Shown in pieces: positions 10,688 to 19,265 of a stretch of DNA of 64,000 bases. The position numbers and the translations under genes were made by a program. The first letter of the stretch is position 1. Every line of letters starts with the position of its first letter. Source of the DNA: Jiella pacifica (lineage in GTDB: Bacteria > Pseudomonadota > Alphaproteobacteria > Rhizobiales > Rhizobiaceae); contig NZ_JAAAMG010000008.1 of the NCBI RefSeq assembly GCF_010500815.1, forward strand, positions 124,001-188,000, read 5' to 3'. A model generated the notes under the pieces. The model worked only from the letters and a program-made list of their open reading frames with translations. It was not told the origin of the DNA and did no database searches.

Positions 10688-13420
10688 TCACGGCGTCTGC
10701 AGCAGACGCTCCAGATACTCCCGTTCCTGCTGCGGGGACAGCTGGTTGCCGAGCCGCTTGCGGATCTGATCGAGAATTTTGCGGGCCCGCTGGGTGTCGA
10801 TCTCGTCGGGGATGCCGACGTCCTGGCCGAAATCGGGGCCCTGGCTGTTGCGCTGGCGGCCGAGCGGATCGCGGCTCGACTGATTCATCTGCCGGCCGCC
10901 GAAGCCCTGGCCCATCTGGCCCTGGCCCGGCTGCTGGCCCTGCTGCATCGCCTGCTGCATCTGCTGCATCATGTTCTGGGCGCCGCGCCTCAGCGCTTCG
11001 AGGGCCTTGCCCTGGTGTCCGAAGGCCTCGCCGTCGCGGCCCTCGCCGAGCGAACCCTCGGCATTGCCCATTTCCTCCCCGGCCTCGCCGAAATCCTCGG
11101 ACGGCTGCATGCCCATCCCTTCCAGCTCCTGGCGCATGGCGTCGAGCTGCTGCTGCAGCTGGCCCTGCTGCTGTTGCAGCTGCTTCATCATCTCCTGCAT
11201 CTGTTCGGCGGTCATCTCGCCGCCCGGCTGCTGGCCCTGCTGTCCTTGCTGCCCCTCTTGGTTCTCGCCCTGCTGCTGCCCCTGCTGTTGCTGGCCCTGC
11301 TGTTGCTGGCCTTGCTGATTCTGCTGCTGTTGCTGCTGGCGATACATCTGGCGGCCGAGATCGTAGGTCTGGTCCCGCAGCTGCTGTTGGCGCTGCAGCA
11401 TTTCGCCGAGCTTGTTCATCTGCTCCTGCATCGGGTTCTGCTGGCCCTGCCCCTGGCGCTGCTGGCCGGGCCGCATCGCCTGGAGATTGTCCATCATCTG
11501 CTGCAGTTCCGAGAGCATCTGCTGGGCCGCCTCCTTCGAGCCGGACTTCGCCAGATCCTCGATCCGGTCGAGCATCTTCTGCAGGTCCTGGGGACGGATC
11601 TCCTGGAAGTTCTGCGCCTGCATCTCCTGCTGGCTCATCGGCGGCATGTTCTTCATCTGCTCGGCAAGCGCCTGCATGTATTCCTGCATCGCCTCGCGCA
11701 GTTCCTGCATCAGCTTGTCGATCTCCTCGCTCGAAGCGCCGTTTTCCAGCGCCTCGACAAGCTCTTCGCGCGCATCCCGGAGCCGGCGCTCGGCGAGCGA
11801 CAGATCGCCGTCCTCGATGCCGAGGGCAATCTCCCACATGAAGTCCGCGGCCGACCGCAGCGTATCGTCGTCATGGGCCGTGGCGATGCGGGTCCTGACC
11901 GCCTTCAGCGCCAGATAGTCCGTCGGATTGGCGATGAATTCGTCGCCCCGCAGGGTCACGGCGTCGAGCATGTCGACGACGCGGCCCGCCTCGTTGGCAT
12001 CGAGGGCGAGGATCCGGCGCTGCTCGACCACCGCTTTTGCCAGCGGATTGAGGAAGCGGCGCTCGGGCAGCGTCATCGTCTTCGTCTGCGAACGCCCCGA
12101 CTGGCCGGCATCGTCCTCGGCGACGAGGGTCAGCCCGACCTTTGCGCCGGAATAGGGGCTTTCGGTCAGGTCGACGCTGGATTTGCCTTCAGCCACGCCC
12201 TGCCCCCGTCGCGGCAGAGCAAGCCGCATCTCCGGTGCCGGGTAGAGAGGCCGGGCGCCGGCGGCCTTCGCACCCTCCACCTCGATTTCGCCGCGCGCCT
12301 TGCGCACCCCATAATCGTCGCCGACCTCGTAGGTCAGCTGCAGCGCGCCGTTGCGGGCCTCGGAGGGCTCGCCCTTGAAGGCGATGGTCGGATCGGTGTC
12401 GGGGGTGACGGTGAAGCGCCATTGTCCGAGCGAGGAAAAGCTGGTTCCGACGTCGACGGACCCGCTTTCGGCGACGGTGTAATCGTAGTCGCGCGGGCCG
12501 TCGGTCGGTGCCCCGCCCGCCTCTTCACCGTCCGCTTCCGCAACCGGCTTCGACGCTTCGGTGGCGGTCGGCTCCCCCTCGCCGGCTGCCGAGCCGTTCC
12601 CCGCTGCCGCCGCGGCCGCCGCTTTCGCCTCTGCGGTCGAGACGATCGTGATCGCCTCCGCGTCCTCGCGCGCCGGGTCGAACGTCACGCCGACGCTTTC
12701 GCCATTGCTGACGCGAAGCGAGAACTTGCTGCCTTCCGGGATGGTGATCGGCTGCGTGTCCGCTGCCGTCAGGAAGATCGGCGCCCGCCGCGTATAGGCC
12801 GGCGGCGTCACCCAGGCGTCGACGCGCCGGCCAGCCGTCTCGATGCCCGTCGGCTGCAGGAAGGCGTCGGCAATGCGTCCGCCGTCCGGGCCGAAGGAGA
12901 AGGCGAAGGACGTGACGAGGAGAAGGGCGAGGACGGCCCGCAGGCCGATCGGGTCGATGCGTTCGCTGCGCGTTGCCGGCGCGCCGCCGGTGAGATGGCG
13001 CAGATTGGCCGACATCCGCCGCTGATGCTCGCGCCACAGGGCCGCCGCGAAGGGATCGTCGCTGGATGGGCGCTCCCCCTGGGCGCGCAGCGGCTGATGG
13101 ACGAGCCGGCTGGTCGCCTCGATCCGCCGGTCGACGTCGCCGGCCGAAGGAAGCCGCAAACGCCGGGGTCCGACCACGAGAAGGGCGAGCGAGGCGGCGG
13201 CGCCGAGCGCGATGACGGCGAGAACGACGAGGCGCAGGACGTCCGGCATCAGCCGGAACAGGCCGAACCAGGCGAAGACGAGGAACAGCGTGGCGGTTGC
13301 GGCAAGGCCGAGGATCGCCGGCCAGGACCGCTCCAGCACCATGGCGGCGAAGGTCGTCCGGCGCGTCCATCCGAGCCGCCGGGACGGCCGCCATGCCCTC
13401 GACGCGTCGTTCTCCGCCAT
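10688..13420 (-). CDS. TIGR02302/DUF4175 family large membrane-anchored protein
   Basis: A 910-residue protein of a family found in alphaproteobacteria. Two adjacent membrane helices at about 33-85 (AILGLAATATLFLVFAWFG and LVVLAVIALGAAASLALLVV), then another hydrophobic segment near 165, are followed by a long, probably periplasmic, region with beta-rich repeats (around 210-430, including AWVTPPAYTRR) and helical acidic/Met/Gln-rich sequence. Residues about 650-755 are extremely glutamine-rich. The C-terminus is charged with LDQIRKRLGNQLSPQQERE. The biological role is not established; envelope association is inferred. It starts 147 bp downstream of lysA on the same strand, a conserved order in this bacterial group. 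Confidence 0.88.
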   Translation of the reverse strand: MAENDASRAWRPSRRLGWTRRTTFAAMVLERSWPAILGLAATATLFLVFAWFGLFRLMPDVLRLVVLAVIALGAAASLALLVVGPRRLRLPSAGDVDRRIEATSRLVHQPLRAQGERPSSDDPFAAALWREHQRRMSANLRHLTGGAPATRSERIDPIGLRAVLALLLVTSFAFSFGPDGGRIADAFLQPTGIETAGRRVDAWVTPPAYTRRAPIFLTAADTQPITIPEGSKFSLRVSNGESVGVTFDPAREDAEAITIVSTAEAKAAAAAAAGNGSAAGEGEPTATEASKPVAEADGEEAGGAPTDGPRDYDYTVAESGSVDVGTSFSSLGQWRFTVTPDTDPTIAFKGEPSEARNGALQLTYEVGDDYGVRKARGEIEVEGAKAAGARPLYPAPEMRLALPRRGQGVAEGKSSVDLTESPYSGAKVGLTLVAEDDAGQSGRSQTKTMTLPERRFLNPLAKAVVEQRRILALDANEAGRVVDMLDAVTLRGDEFIANPTDYLALKAVRTRIATAHDDDTLRSAADFMWEIALGIEDGDLSLAERRLRDAREELVEALENGASSEEIDKLMQELREAMQEYMQALAEQMKNMPPMSQQEMQAQNFQEIRPQDLQKMLDRIEDLAKSGSKEAAQQMLSELQQMMDNLQAMRPGQQRQGQGQQNPMQEQMNKLGEMLQRQQQLRDQTYDLGRQMYRQQQQQQNQQGQQQQGQQQQGQQQGENQEGQQGQQGQQPGGEMTAEQMQEMMKQLQQQQGQLQQQLDAMRQELEGMGMQPSEDFGEAGEEMGNAEGSLGEGRDGEAFGHQGKALEALRRGAQNMMQQMQQAMQQGQQPGQGQMGQGFGGRQMNQSSRDPLGRQRNSQGPDFGQDVGIPDEIDTQRARKILDQIRKRLGNQLSPQQEREYLERLLQTP

Positions 13421-13567
13421 GCCCTGCCCCGTTTCGCACTCGTGAGGTCCGACCCTAACAGGATTTGAGGCGAAGTGGAGGCGCTTGACGGGACTGTGAA
13501 GATGCTGCGAGGTCAGATGGTTGGCCGCAGGGCCCGGCGCCAGCCGCCCGTCGCCGCCAGCCTGCCG

Positions 13568-14842
13568 TCAGGCCTCGCCGCCGAGCCAGGCGGGCAGGCG
13601 GTCGAGGCCGATCAGCTCGTCGATCGTCTGGCGTGGCCGCACGATGGAAAATTCGTCGCCCTTGACCAGAACCTCGGCGACGAGCGGCCGGGAATTGTAG
13701 GTCGAGGACTGCACTGCCCCATAGGCACCTGCCGAGGCGACATGGACGAGGTCCCCCGGCTTGACCACCGGCATGTCGCGATCCTTGGCGAGGAAGTCGC
13801 CGCTCTCGCAGACCGGGCCGACGACGTCGACGACGAAGCGCTCCTGCCCGGCTGCTTCGTGGACCGGCGCGATGTCATGCCAGGCGTCGTAGAGGGTCGG
13901 GCGGATGAGATCGTTCATCGCCGCGTCGAGGACGACGAAGGTCTTGCCCTCGGTCTTCTTCACGTAGATCACACGGGAGACCAGGATCCCGGCATTCGCC
14001 GCGATCAGACGGCCCGGCTCGAACACCACCTTGCAGTCCAGATCGCGGACGTGCCGCTTGACGATCTCGGCATAGGCCGGCGGCTCCGGCGGTGGCTGGT
14101 TGTCGCGGCGATAGGGAACGCCGAGCCCGCCGCCGAGATCGACATGATCGATCCGGTGTCCCTTACCGCGCAGGTGCCTGACGAGACCCGCCAGCCGATC
14201 GAAGGCCTTGTCGAAGGGCTCCAGCGCCTCGATCTGGCTGCCGATATGCATGTCGATGCCGGTGACGGCGATGCCGGGCAGGTCGCGGGCCCGTTCGTAG
14301 ACGGCGTCGGCGCGGTCGAAGGCGATGCCGAACTTGTCGTTCTTCTTGCCGGTCGAGATCTTGGCGTGGCCGCCCGCGTCGACGTCCGGATTGATCCGGA
14401 AGGACACGTTGGCGGTGACGCCGGCTTCGACGGCGCGCGCCGAGATCGCCTCGAGCTCGGGTTCCGATTCGACGTTGAAGCAGAAGATCCGCGAGGCGAG
14501 CGCGACGTCGATCTCGGCGACCGTCTTGCCGACCCCGGAGAACATGATCTTCTCGGCCGGGATGCCGGCTCTCAGCGCCCGGACCAGTTCGCCGCCCGAA
14601 ACCACGTCGGCGCCAGCGCCGAGCCCGGCGAGGGTGGCCAGCACCGCCTGGTTTGAATTTGCCTTCACCGCATAGCAGACGAGCGCTTCGATGTCGGAGA
14701 ACGCCTTGGCGAAGACCTGATAGTGCCGCATCAGCGTCGCCGTCGAATAGCAGTAGAACGGCGTGCCGACCTCTGCGGCGATCGTCTCGATCGCCACGTC
14801 TTCGGCATGCAGCCTGCCGTCCCTGTATCCGAAATGATTCAT
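13568..14842 (-). CDS. lysA: Diaminopimelate decarboxylase LysA
   Basis: LysA decarboxylates meso-diaminopimelate to L-lysine, the last step of lysine synthesis. The 424-residue fold type III PLP enzyme has the PLP lysine at about residue 60 in CYAVKANSNQAV, the HIGSQ segment, GGGLGVPY, EPGRLIAANAG and the catalytic CESGDFLAKDRDMP. The ATG at 14842 gives MNHFGYRDGRLHAEDV, typical of rhizobial LysA. It follows argH and a small lipoprotein gene on the same strand, a standard arrangement. Confidence 0.97.
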   Translation of the reverse strand: MNHFGYRDGRLHAEDVAIETIAAEVGTPFYCYSTATLMRHYQVFAKAFSDIEALVCYAVKANSNQAVLATLAGLGAGADVVSGGELVRALRAGIPAEKIMFSGVGKTVAEIDVALASRIFCFNVESEPELEAISARAVEAGVTANVSFRINPDVDAGGHAKISTGKKNDKFGIAFDRADAVYERARDLPGIAVTGIDMHIGSQIEALEPFDKAFDRLAGLVRHLRGKGHRIDHVDLGGGLGVPYRRDNQPPPEPPAYAEIVKRHVRDLDCKVVFEPGRLIAANAGILVSRVIYVKKTEGKTFVVLDAAMNDLIRPTLYDAWHDIAPVHEAAGQERFVVDVVGPVCESGDFLAKDRDMPVVKPGDLVHVASAGAYGAVQSSTYNSRPLVAEVLVKGDEFSIVRPRQTIDELIGLDRLPAWLGGEA

Positions 14843-14868
14843 GGCGATGCCGGTACCGGTAATTCTGG

Positions 14869-15135
14869 TCAGTTCAACAGCGGATCGAGGATGAAGCCGC
14901 GATCTGCGGTCTTGTTTCTCGAGACTTCGGCGCCGCCGATGGCGACGTTGCGGCTCGAAGCGGTCAAGGATGTCGGCCTCAGCACCGCCGCGGTGTCACC
15001 GCTTCGGTTCGACTTCGTGTTGCCGTCGACGACCGGCGGAACTTCCCCGGTGGTCGGCCCCACCGGCAGGTTCTTGACGCCGCAGCCCGCCAGAAGGCCC
15101 ATGACGACAACAAAGGGCGCCCACACCAGCTTCAC
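14869..15135 (-). CDS. lptM: LptM-like small lipoprotein
   Basis: The 88-residue product, starting at GTG 15135 (GGGAG 8 nt upstream), has a lipoprotein signal MKLVWAPFVVVMGLLAGC with the lipobox cysteine at about residue 18, followed by GVKNLPVGP, similar to the small LptM/YifL lipoproteins that assist LptD maturation in the outer membrane. An in-frame ATG at 15150 is an alternative start. Such a lipoprotein gene between argH and lysA is the usual order in this group, which supports the call. The mature region after the first 20 residues is not conserved by eye. Confidence 0.75.
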   Translation of the reverse strand: MKLVWAPFVVVMGLLAGCGVKNLPVGPTTGEVPPVVDGNTKSNRSGDTAAVLRPTSLTASSRNVAIGGAEVSRNKTADRGFILDPLLN

Positions 15136-15224
15136 CGCTCGATCTCCCATTTCGACTGTCCCGCAACCTCGATCACCGCGACGGTGATAACCGCTTCTGA
15201 CGGCAAAAGCACCCGCCCTTGCCG

Positions 15225-16628
15225 TCAAAGCCCTTCGGGAGCGAGACGATGTCGCCAGTATGCCACTTGTTGGCGGACATTGTCCGGCGCGGTGCCGCCG
15301 AAACTGGTGCGGCTGCGCACCGAGGCGTCGACGCCGAGCACCGAATAGACGCCCTCGCCGATGCGCCCGTCGAGGGATTTCAGCACGTCGAGCGGCAGCT
15401 CCTCGAGCTTCAGCCCCGCGCCCTCGGCGAGCGAGACCGCCCGTCCGGTGACGTGATGGGCGTCGCGGAAAGGCAGGCCGAGTTCACGCACGAGATAGTC
15501 GGCAAGATCCGTCGCCGTCGAATAGCCGTGGCCGGCGGCCTTGCGCATCGCTTCGCCGTCGACGGTGAGGTCGCGGATCATGCCCGTTGCCGCCGCGAGA
15601 GCCAGGGCCAGCGAATCGATCGCGTCGAAGACCTGCTCCTTGTCCTCCTGCATGTCCTTCGAATAGGTCAGCGGCAGGCCCTTCATCACGGTGAGCAGAG
15701 AGATCAGCGCGCCGTTGATCCGGCCGGGCTTGGCGCGCACCAGTTCGGCCGCGTCGGGATTGCGCTTCTGCGGCATGATCGAGGAGCCCGTCGAAAAGGC
15801 GTCCGACAGCCTGACGAAGCCGAATTGCGGCGTCGACCAGATGACGATCTCTTCGGCCAGCCGCGACAGGTGGGTGGCGCAGATGGCCGCGACGGAGAGG
15901 AACTCCAGCGCGAAGTCCCGGTCCGAGACCGAATCGAGCGAGTTGCGCGTCGGCGTCGCAAAGCCGAGCGCGGCCGCCGTCGCGTGCCGATCGATGGCAA
16001 AGCCGGTGCCGGCCAGAGCCGCCGCGCCGAGCGGGCATTCGTCGAGGCGCTTCAGCGCGTCGCGGCAGCGCGAGCGGTCCCGCGCCGCCATCTCGACATA
16101 GGCGAGGCAGTGATGGCCGAAGGTGACCGGCTGGGCGACCTGCAGATGGGTGAAGCCCGGCATGACCGTATCGGCATGGGCTTCGGCCTTTTCGAGCAGG
16201 GCTTCGATGAAGGCCGTAAGCCTTGCCTCCAGCGCCTCGAAGGCGGCACGCACATGCATGCGGAAATCGACCGCCACCTGGTCGTTGCGGGAGCGCGCCG
16301 TGTGCAGCCGTCCGGCGGCCGGGCCGATCAGCTCGGCGAGCCGCGCCTCGACGTTCATGTGGATGTCTTCGAGCCGTCGCGAGAATTTGAACGTCCCCGC
16401 CTCGATCTCGGCCTCGATCTGGGCCAGACCCTCGACGATCTTCTCGGCGTCTTCGGCCGAGACGATGCCTTGCCGTCCCAGCATCTCGGCATGGGCCTTG
16501 GAACCGCGGATGTCTTCACGATAGAGCCGCTTGTCGAAATCGATCGAGGCGTTGATCTCCTCCATGATCGCGTCGGGGCCGGAGGCGAAACGTCCGCCCC
16601 ACATCTCGTTGCTGGTTTTCTGGCTCAT
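15225..16628 (-). CDS. argH: Argininosuccinate lyase ArgH
   Basis: ArgH cleaves argininosuccinate to arginine and fumarate, the last step of arginine synthesis. The 467-residue product has MWGGRF near the N-terminus, [15 protein letters not shown], and the fumarase/aspartase-superfamily signature [12 protein letters not shown], with catalytic His and Ser residues in place. The ATG at 16628 is only 31 bp from the divergent tlpA start, so its promoter must lie in the tlpA coding region or between the two. It leads the argH-lptM-lysA-DUF4175 block. Confidence 0.97.
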   Translation of the reverse strand: MSQKTSNEMWGGRFASGPDAIMEEINASIDFDKRLYREDIRGSKAHAEMLGRQGIVSAEDAEKIVEGLAQIEAEIEAGTFKFSRRLEDIHMNVEARLAELIGPAAGRLHTARSRNDQVAVDFRMHVRAAFEALEARLTAFIEALLEKAEAHADTVMPGFTHLQVAQPVTFGHHCLAYVEMAARDRSRCRDALKRLDECPLGAAALAGTGFAIDRHATAAALGFATPTRNSLDSVSDRDFALEFLSVAAICATHLSRLAEEIVIWSTPQFGFVRLSDAFSTGSSIMPQKRNPDAAELVRAKPGRINGALISLLTVMKGLPLTYSKDMQEDKEQVFDAIDSLALALAAATGMIRDLTVDGEAMRKAAGHGYSTATDLADYLVRELGLPFRDAHHVTGRAVSLAEGAGLKLEELPLDVLKSLDGRIGEGVYSVLGVDASVRSRTSFGGTAPDNVRQQVAYWRHRLAPEGL

Positions 16629-16659
16629 CGGTACCGTTGGACGAAGGATTGATTGTGAA

Positions 16660-17334
16660 ATGACGGTGGAGAAATCGCGGCGCTTCTTCAACAGGCGCCT
16701 TCTCGGCATTGCGGGTCTGGCGCTGGTCTTGGGCATCGTCGCCGGTGTCGGGGTGCTATACGTGACGGAACGCGGGTCTGGCAACGCGGTCGCCGCCGCC
16801 TGCCCGCTGGACGAAAGTTTCGCCGCCGCCCTCAACGACAACGCGACCGGCGAGGTCGCGGCCGTCCGTGCCCTCGACGAGCCGTTCGACGCCACGACGA
16901 TCGCCTTCAAGGACGAGAGCGGCAAACAGGTCTCGATCGCCGACTTTGCCGGCAAGAACCTGCTCGTCAACGTCTGGGCGACGTGGTGCGTGCCCTGCCG
17001 GGCGGAGATGCCGGCCCTCGACGCGCTGGAGCGCCAGGAGGGCGGCGCGGACTTCGCCGTCGTGCCGATCAGTGTCGACATGGGCGACATCGCCAAGCCG
17101 AAAAAGTTCTACGCCGAGACCAACCTTCAAAGCCTGCCGCTCTATCACGACGGATCGCTTGCGACCTTCAACGACCTCAAATCCAAGGGCGTCACCCTCG
17201 GCCTGCCGGTCTCGCTCATCGTCGGCCCCGACGGCTGCGCGAAAGGCGTCATCACCGGCCCGGCCGAATGGGCCAGCCCCGATGCGATCCGGCTGATCGA
17301 TGCGGTGAAGCGGGAAGGCAGCGCCGGCGCATGA
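16660..17334 (+). CDS. tlpA: TlpA-like periplasmic thiol:disulfide oxidoreductase
   Basis: The 224-residue product has an N-terminal membrane anchor at about 13-35 and a thioredoxin-fold domain outside the cytoplasm with the redox motif [13 protein letters not shown] (CVPC at 110-113) and a cis-proline in LGLPVSLIV. Two more cysteines (CPLD near 48 and DGCAKG) fit the TlpA subfamily. TlpA proteins reduce cytochrome oxidase assembly factors or apocytochrome c, drawing electrons from CcdA; a ccdA gene is present at 43.1-43.9 kb. It is divergent from argH and converges with ohrR, the two stop codons being 3 bp apart. Confidence 0.92.
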   Translation: MTVEKSRRFFNRRLLGIAGLALVLGIVAGVGVLYVTERGSGNAVAAACPLDESFAAALNDNATGEVAAVRALDEPFDATTIAFKDESGKQVSIADFAGKNLLVNVWATWCVPCRAEMPALDALERQEGGADFAVVPISVDMGDIAKPKKFYAETNLQSLPLYHDGSLATFNDLKSKGVTLGLPVSLIVGPDGCAKGVITGPAEWASPDAIRLIDAVKREGSAGA

Positions 17335-17337
17335 CAC

Positions 17338-17796
17338 CTAGCGCTTCGGCGGCGGCTGTTCCGCCGCCGCGGCGACGGCGTCCCGCAGCGCCCGGACCTC
17401 GGCGTTCAGCGCGGCAAGCCGTTCGGGCGACATCCTAGAGGCGGCGAGGAGCCGTTCGCCGATCCGTGCGGTGACGGCGCGGATCGCCCGTCCCTCCTCG
17501 GTCAGGGTCACCAGGACCTGCCGCTCGTCCTCGGCATTGCGCCGACGGACAAGGAGGCCGCTCGCCTCCAGCCGCTTGACCAGCGGGGTGATCGTGCTCG
17601 ATTCCAATGCCAGCCGCCCGGCGATCGCGCCGATGGTCAGGCCATCTTGCTCCCACAGCGTACTCAGCACCAGATATTGCGGATAGGTGATTCCCGCCTC
17701 GTCCAGCACCGGTTTGTAGAGCCGGCCGATGGCCATCGAGGCGCCGTAGAGCGCGAAGCAGAGATGCTGGTCGAGGTGGAGGGTACGATCGGTCAT
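17338..17796 (-). CDS. ohrR: OhrR, organic hydroperoxide-sensing MarR-family repressor
   Basis: The 152-residue winged-helix protein has the OhrR reactive cysteine in LDQHLCFALYGASMA (Cys13), with the partner tyrosines in the family's usual region, and the MarR DNA-binding core (ESSTITPLVKRLEASGLL, RRNAEDERQVLVTLT). OhrR represses ohr until the cysteine is oxidised by organic peroxides. It is divergent from ohr, and two operator-like boxes lie between them. The start is the ATG at 17796; an in-frame extension upstream is unlikely. Confidence 0.95.
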   Translation of the reverse strand: MTDRTLHLDQHLCFALYGASMAIGRLYKPVLDEAGITYPQYLVLSTLWEQDGLTIGAIAGRLALESSTITPLVKRLEASGLLVRRRNAEDERQVLVTLTEEGRAIRAVTARIGERLLAASRMSPERLAALNAEVRALRDAVAAAAEQPPPKR

Positions 17797-17892
17797 GGGC
17801 CGGCGTTTTCGCATTCTGAGCCTGAGAGGGCTGCCGCTGCAGCACGAGGTTGATGTGGGAAACGCACCGGGACGATCCCACTCCGTCCGATC

Positions 17893-17961
17893 ATTTATCA
17901 CGATAATGTTTATGGACGTCATCGCAAGATCCTCCTAGTTTTTGATTATCGCGATAAATGA
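17893..17961. promoter_or_regulatory. Paired OhrR operator-like boxes in the ohrR-ohr intergenic region
   Basis: ATTTATCACGATAATG at 17893-17908 and GATTATCGCGATAAATGA at 17944-17961 are nearly reverse complements of each other (14 of 16 bases) with centres about 51 bp apart. The second contains the perfect 12-bp palindrome TTATCGCGATAA at 17946-17957. Their position between divergent ohrR and ohr suggests OhrR binding sites, one near each promoter. OhrR sites of this AT-rich palindromic type are known in the family; binding here is inference. Confidence 0.75.
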
Positions 17962-17988
17962 TATCGCTCGCATCAAGGAGACTGCGAC

Positions 17989-18414
17989 ATGTCCGTGGAC
18001 GTCATCTACAAGACCAGCGCCACTGCCACCGGGGGCCGCGACGGCGCCGCCCGCTCCGACGACGGTTCGGTCGACGTGAAGCTCGTCGTGCCGAAGGAAA
18101 TGGGCGGCCCCGGCGGCGTCGGCGCCAATCCCGAAAAGCTCTTCGCCGCCGGCTATTCCGCCTGCTTCCTCGGCGCCATGAAGGCGGTCTCCGGCAAGGT
18201 TGGCGTCAAGGTGCCCGCCGATGCGACCGTCACCGCAGAAGTCGGCTTCGGCCCGCGCTCGGAAGGCGGCTACGGCATCACCGCAAACCTCACCGCCACC
18301 CTTCCGGGCGTAGACCGCGAAGCGGGGGAAAAGCTCCTCGCCGCCGCCCACGACGTCTGCCCCTATTCCAACGCGACCAGAGGCAATGTCGATGTCGGAC
18401 TGACGCTGGCGTAA
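17989..18414 (+). CDS. ohr: Organic hydroperoxide resistance protein Ohr
   Basis: Ohr is a thiol peroxidase that reduces fatty acid and other organic hydroperoxides, using a lipoylated partner for recycling. The 141-residue product has both catalytic cysteines, at about 59 (GYSACFLGAM) and 124 (HDVCPYSNATRGN), and the active-site glutamate in ANPEKLFAAGYSACF. The start is the ATG at 17989 with AAGGAGA upstream. It is controlled by OhrR through the operators just upstream. A hairpin follows the stop codon. Confidence 0.97.
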   Translation: MSVDVIYKTSATATGGRDGAARSDDGSVDVKLVVPKEMGGPGGVGANPEKLFAAGYSACFLGAMKAVSGKVGVKVPADATVTAEVGFGPRSEGGYGITANLTATLPGVDREAGEKLLAAAHDVCPYSNATRGNVDVGLTLA

Positions 18415-18465
18415 AGGCGACCGCGCATCTCGATACCGCCCGGAGACAATCGGGCGAGACGATGA

Positions 18466-18493
18466 GGCGCGGCGGCTGGCGAGGCGCCGCGCC
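18466..18493. terminator. Possible terminator of ohr
   Basis: GGCGCGGCG at 18466-18474 pairs with CGCCGCGCC at 18485-18493, giving a 9-bp GC stem, but only two T residues follow. It lies about 50 bp after the ohr stop. Confidence 0.35.
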
Positions 18494-18566
18494 TTCCTGT
18501 GTGTCCGACAAGTTGCCGCACGGCGGATCACCGCATATCTTTGCAAAGACATTCGGAGATAGCGTC

Positions 18567-18851
18567 ATGAGCATTACACTGACGGTGACGAAGGACGGCG
18601 CGGTGGCACTCGGCCCCGAACTGCTCGAACATCTCGGTGTCGAGCCAGGCGAGGCTCTCGATGTAGACCTTGATCCGCGTGGAAAGATCAGCCTCAGCGC
18701 CGCCCGGCCCGAGGGCAGCCGGAACGACGAACGGCTGCGCGGTCGCATCGAAGACACGTTCGGGATGCTCCATCATCTCGCCAATGGACCGGCGCCGACG
18801 ATCGAGGAGCTGAACGACGTCATTGCCGACGGCTGGGCCGGCAGGCGGTGA
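18567..18851 (+). CDS. vapB: AbrB/MazE/SpoVT-type antitoxin
   Basis: A 94-residue protein opening MSITLTVTKDGAVALGPELL and LGVEPGEALDVDLDPRGKI, the swapped-hairpin AbrB fold seen in VapB/MazE antitoxins. The C-terminal half (RGRIEDTFGMLHHL onwards) is helical and probably binds and blocks the toxin. Its stop overlaps the GTG start of a PIN-domain toxin by GTGA, the usual antitoxin-first layout. The pair should be autoregulated through the antitoxin's DNA-binding domain. Confidence 0.85.
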   Translation: MSITLTVTKDGAVALGPELLEHLGVEPGEALDVDLDPRGKISLSAARPEGSRNDERLRGRIEDTFGMLHHLANGPAPTIEELNDVIADGWAGRR

Positions 18852-19255
18852 AGATCGTTGCCGACACCAACGTCATCATCCGAAGCTTGGTCGGAGACGA
18901 TCCGGGCCAAGCGAAATCGGCCTCGGATCTCCTTCGGCGCGCGACGTCGATCGCAATCGCGCTCCCGACCTTCTGCGAGATCGCCTGGACCTTGAGCAGA
19001 CGCTACAAGGCGACCTCCGATGAACTCAAGGCGGCGATCATCTCGCTGAGATCCGACCCCAAGGTCGTGTGCGACCGCGACGCCGTCGATGCCGGCCTCG
19101 CCATGATCGATCGTGGCGGCGACTTCGCCGATGGCGTCATCGCCTTCGAAGGCCGAAATCTCGGCGGCGAGGTCTTCGCGACCTTCGATCGAAAGGCCGC
19201 GTCGCTCCTCGCGGCGCAGGGATACGCCGTCGATCTCCTGGCCGCAGCCCCGTAG
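18848..19255 (+). CDS. vapC: VapC-type PIN-domain toxin
   Basis: A 135-residue PIN-domain ribonuclease. The acidic metal-binding residues are in place: D6 in VADTNVI, E44 in TFCEIAWTL, D95 in GDFADGVIAF and D114 in FATFDRKAA. VapC toxins cut tRNA or rRNA when freed from VapB. It starts with GTG inside the antitoxin stop (GTGA overlap), so the two are translationally coupled. Nothing suggests decay. Confidence 0.9.
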   Translation: MKIVADTNVIIRSLVGDDPGQAKSASDLLRRATSIAIALPTFCEIAWTLSRRYKATSDELKAAIISLRSDPKVVCDRDAVDAGLAMIDRGGDFADGVIAFEGRNLGGEVFATFDRKAASLLAAQGYAVDLLAAAP

Positions 19256-19265
19256 ATGCCGGCCG

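Noticed and set aside
11160-11460. Possible tandem DNA repeat or CRISPR-like array in the Gln-rich segment
   Set aside because: The period follows codons for Gln with no spacers; it is coding low-complexity sequence.
10667-13468. 933-residue plus-strand open frame rich in Leu and Arg
   Set aside because: It is antisense to the DUF4175 gene; the Leu runs are simply the complement of its Gln codons.
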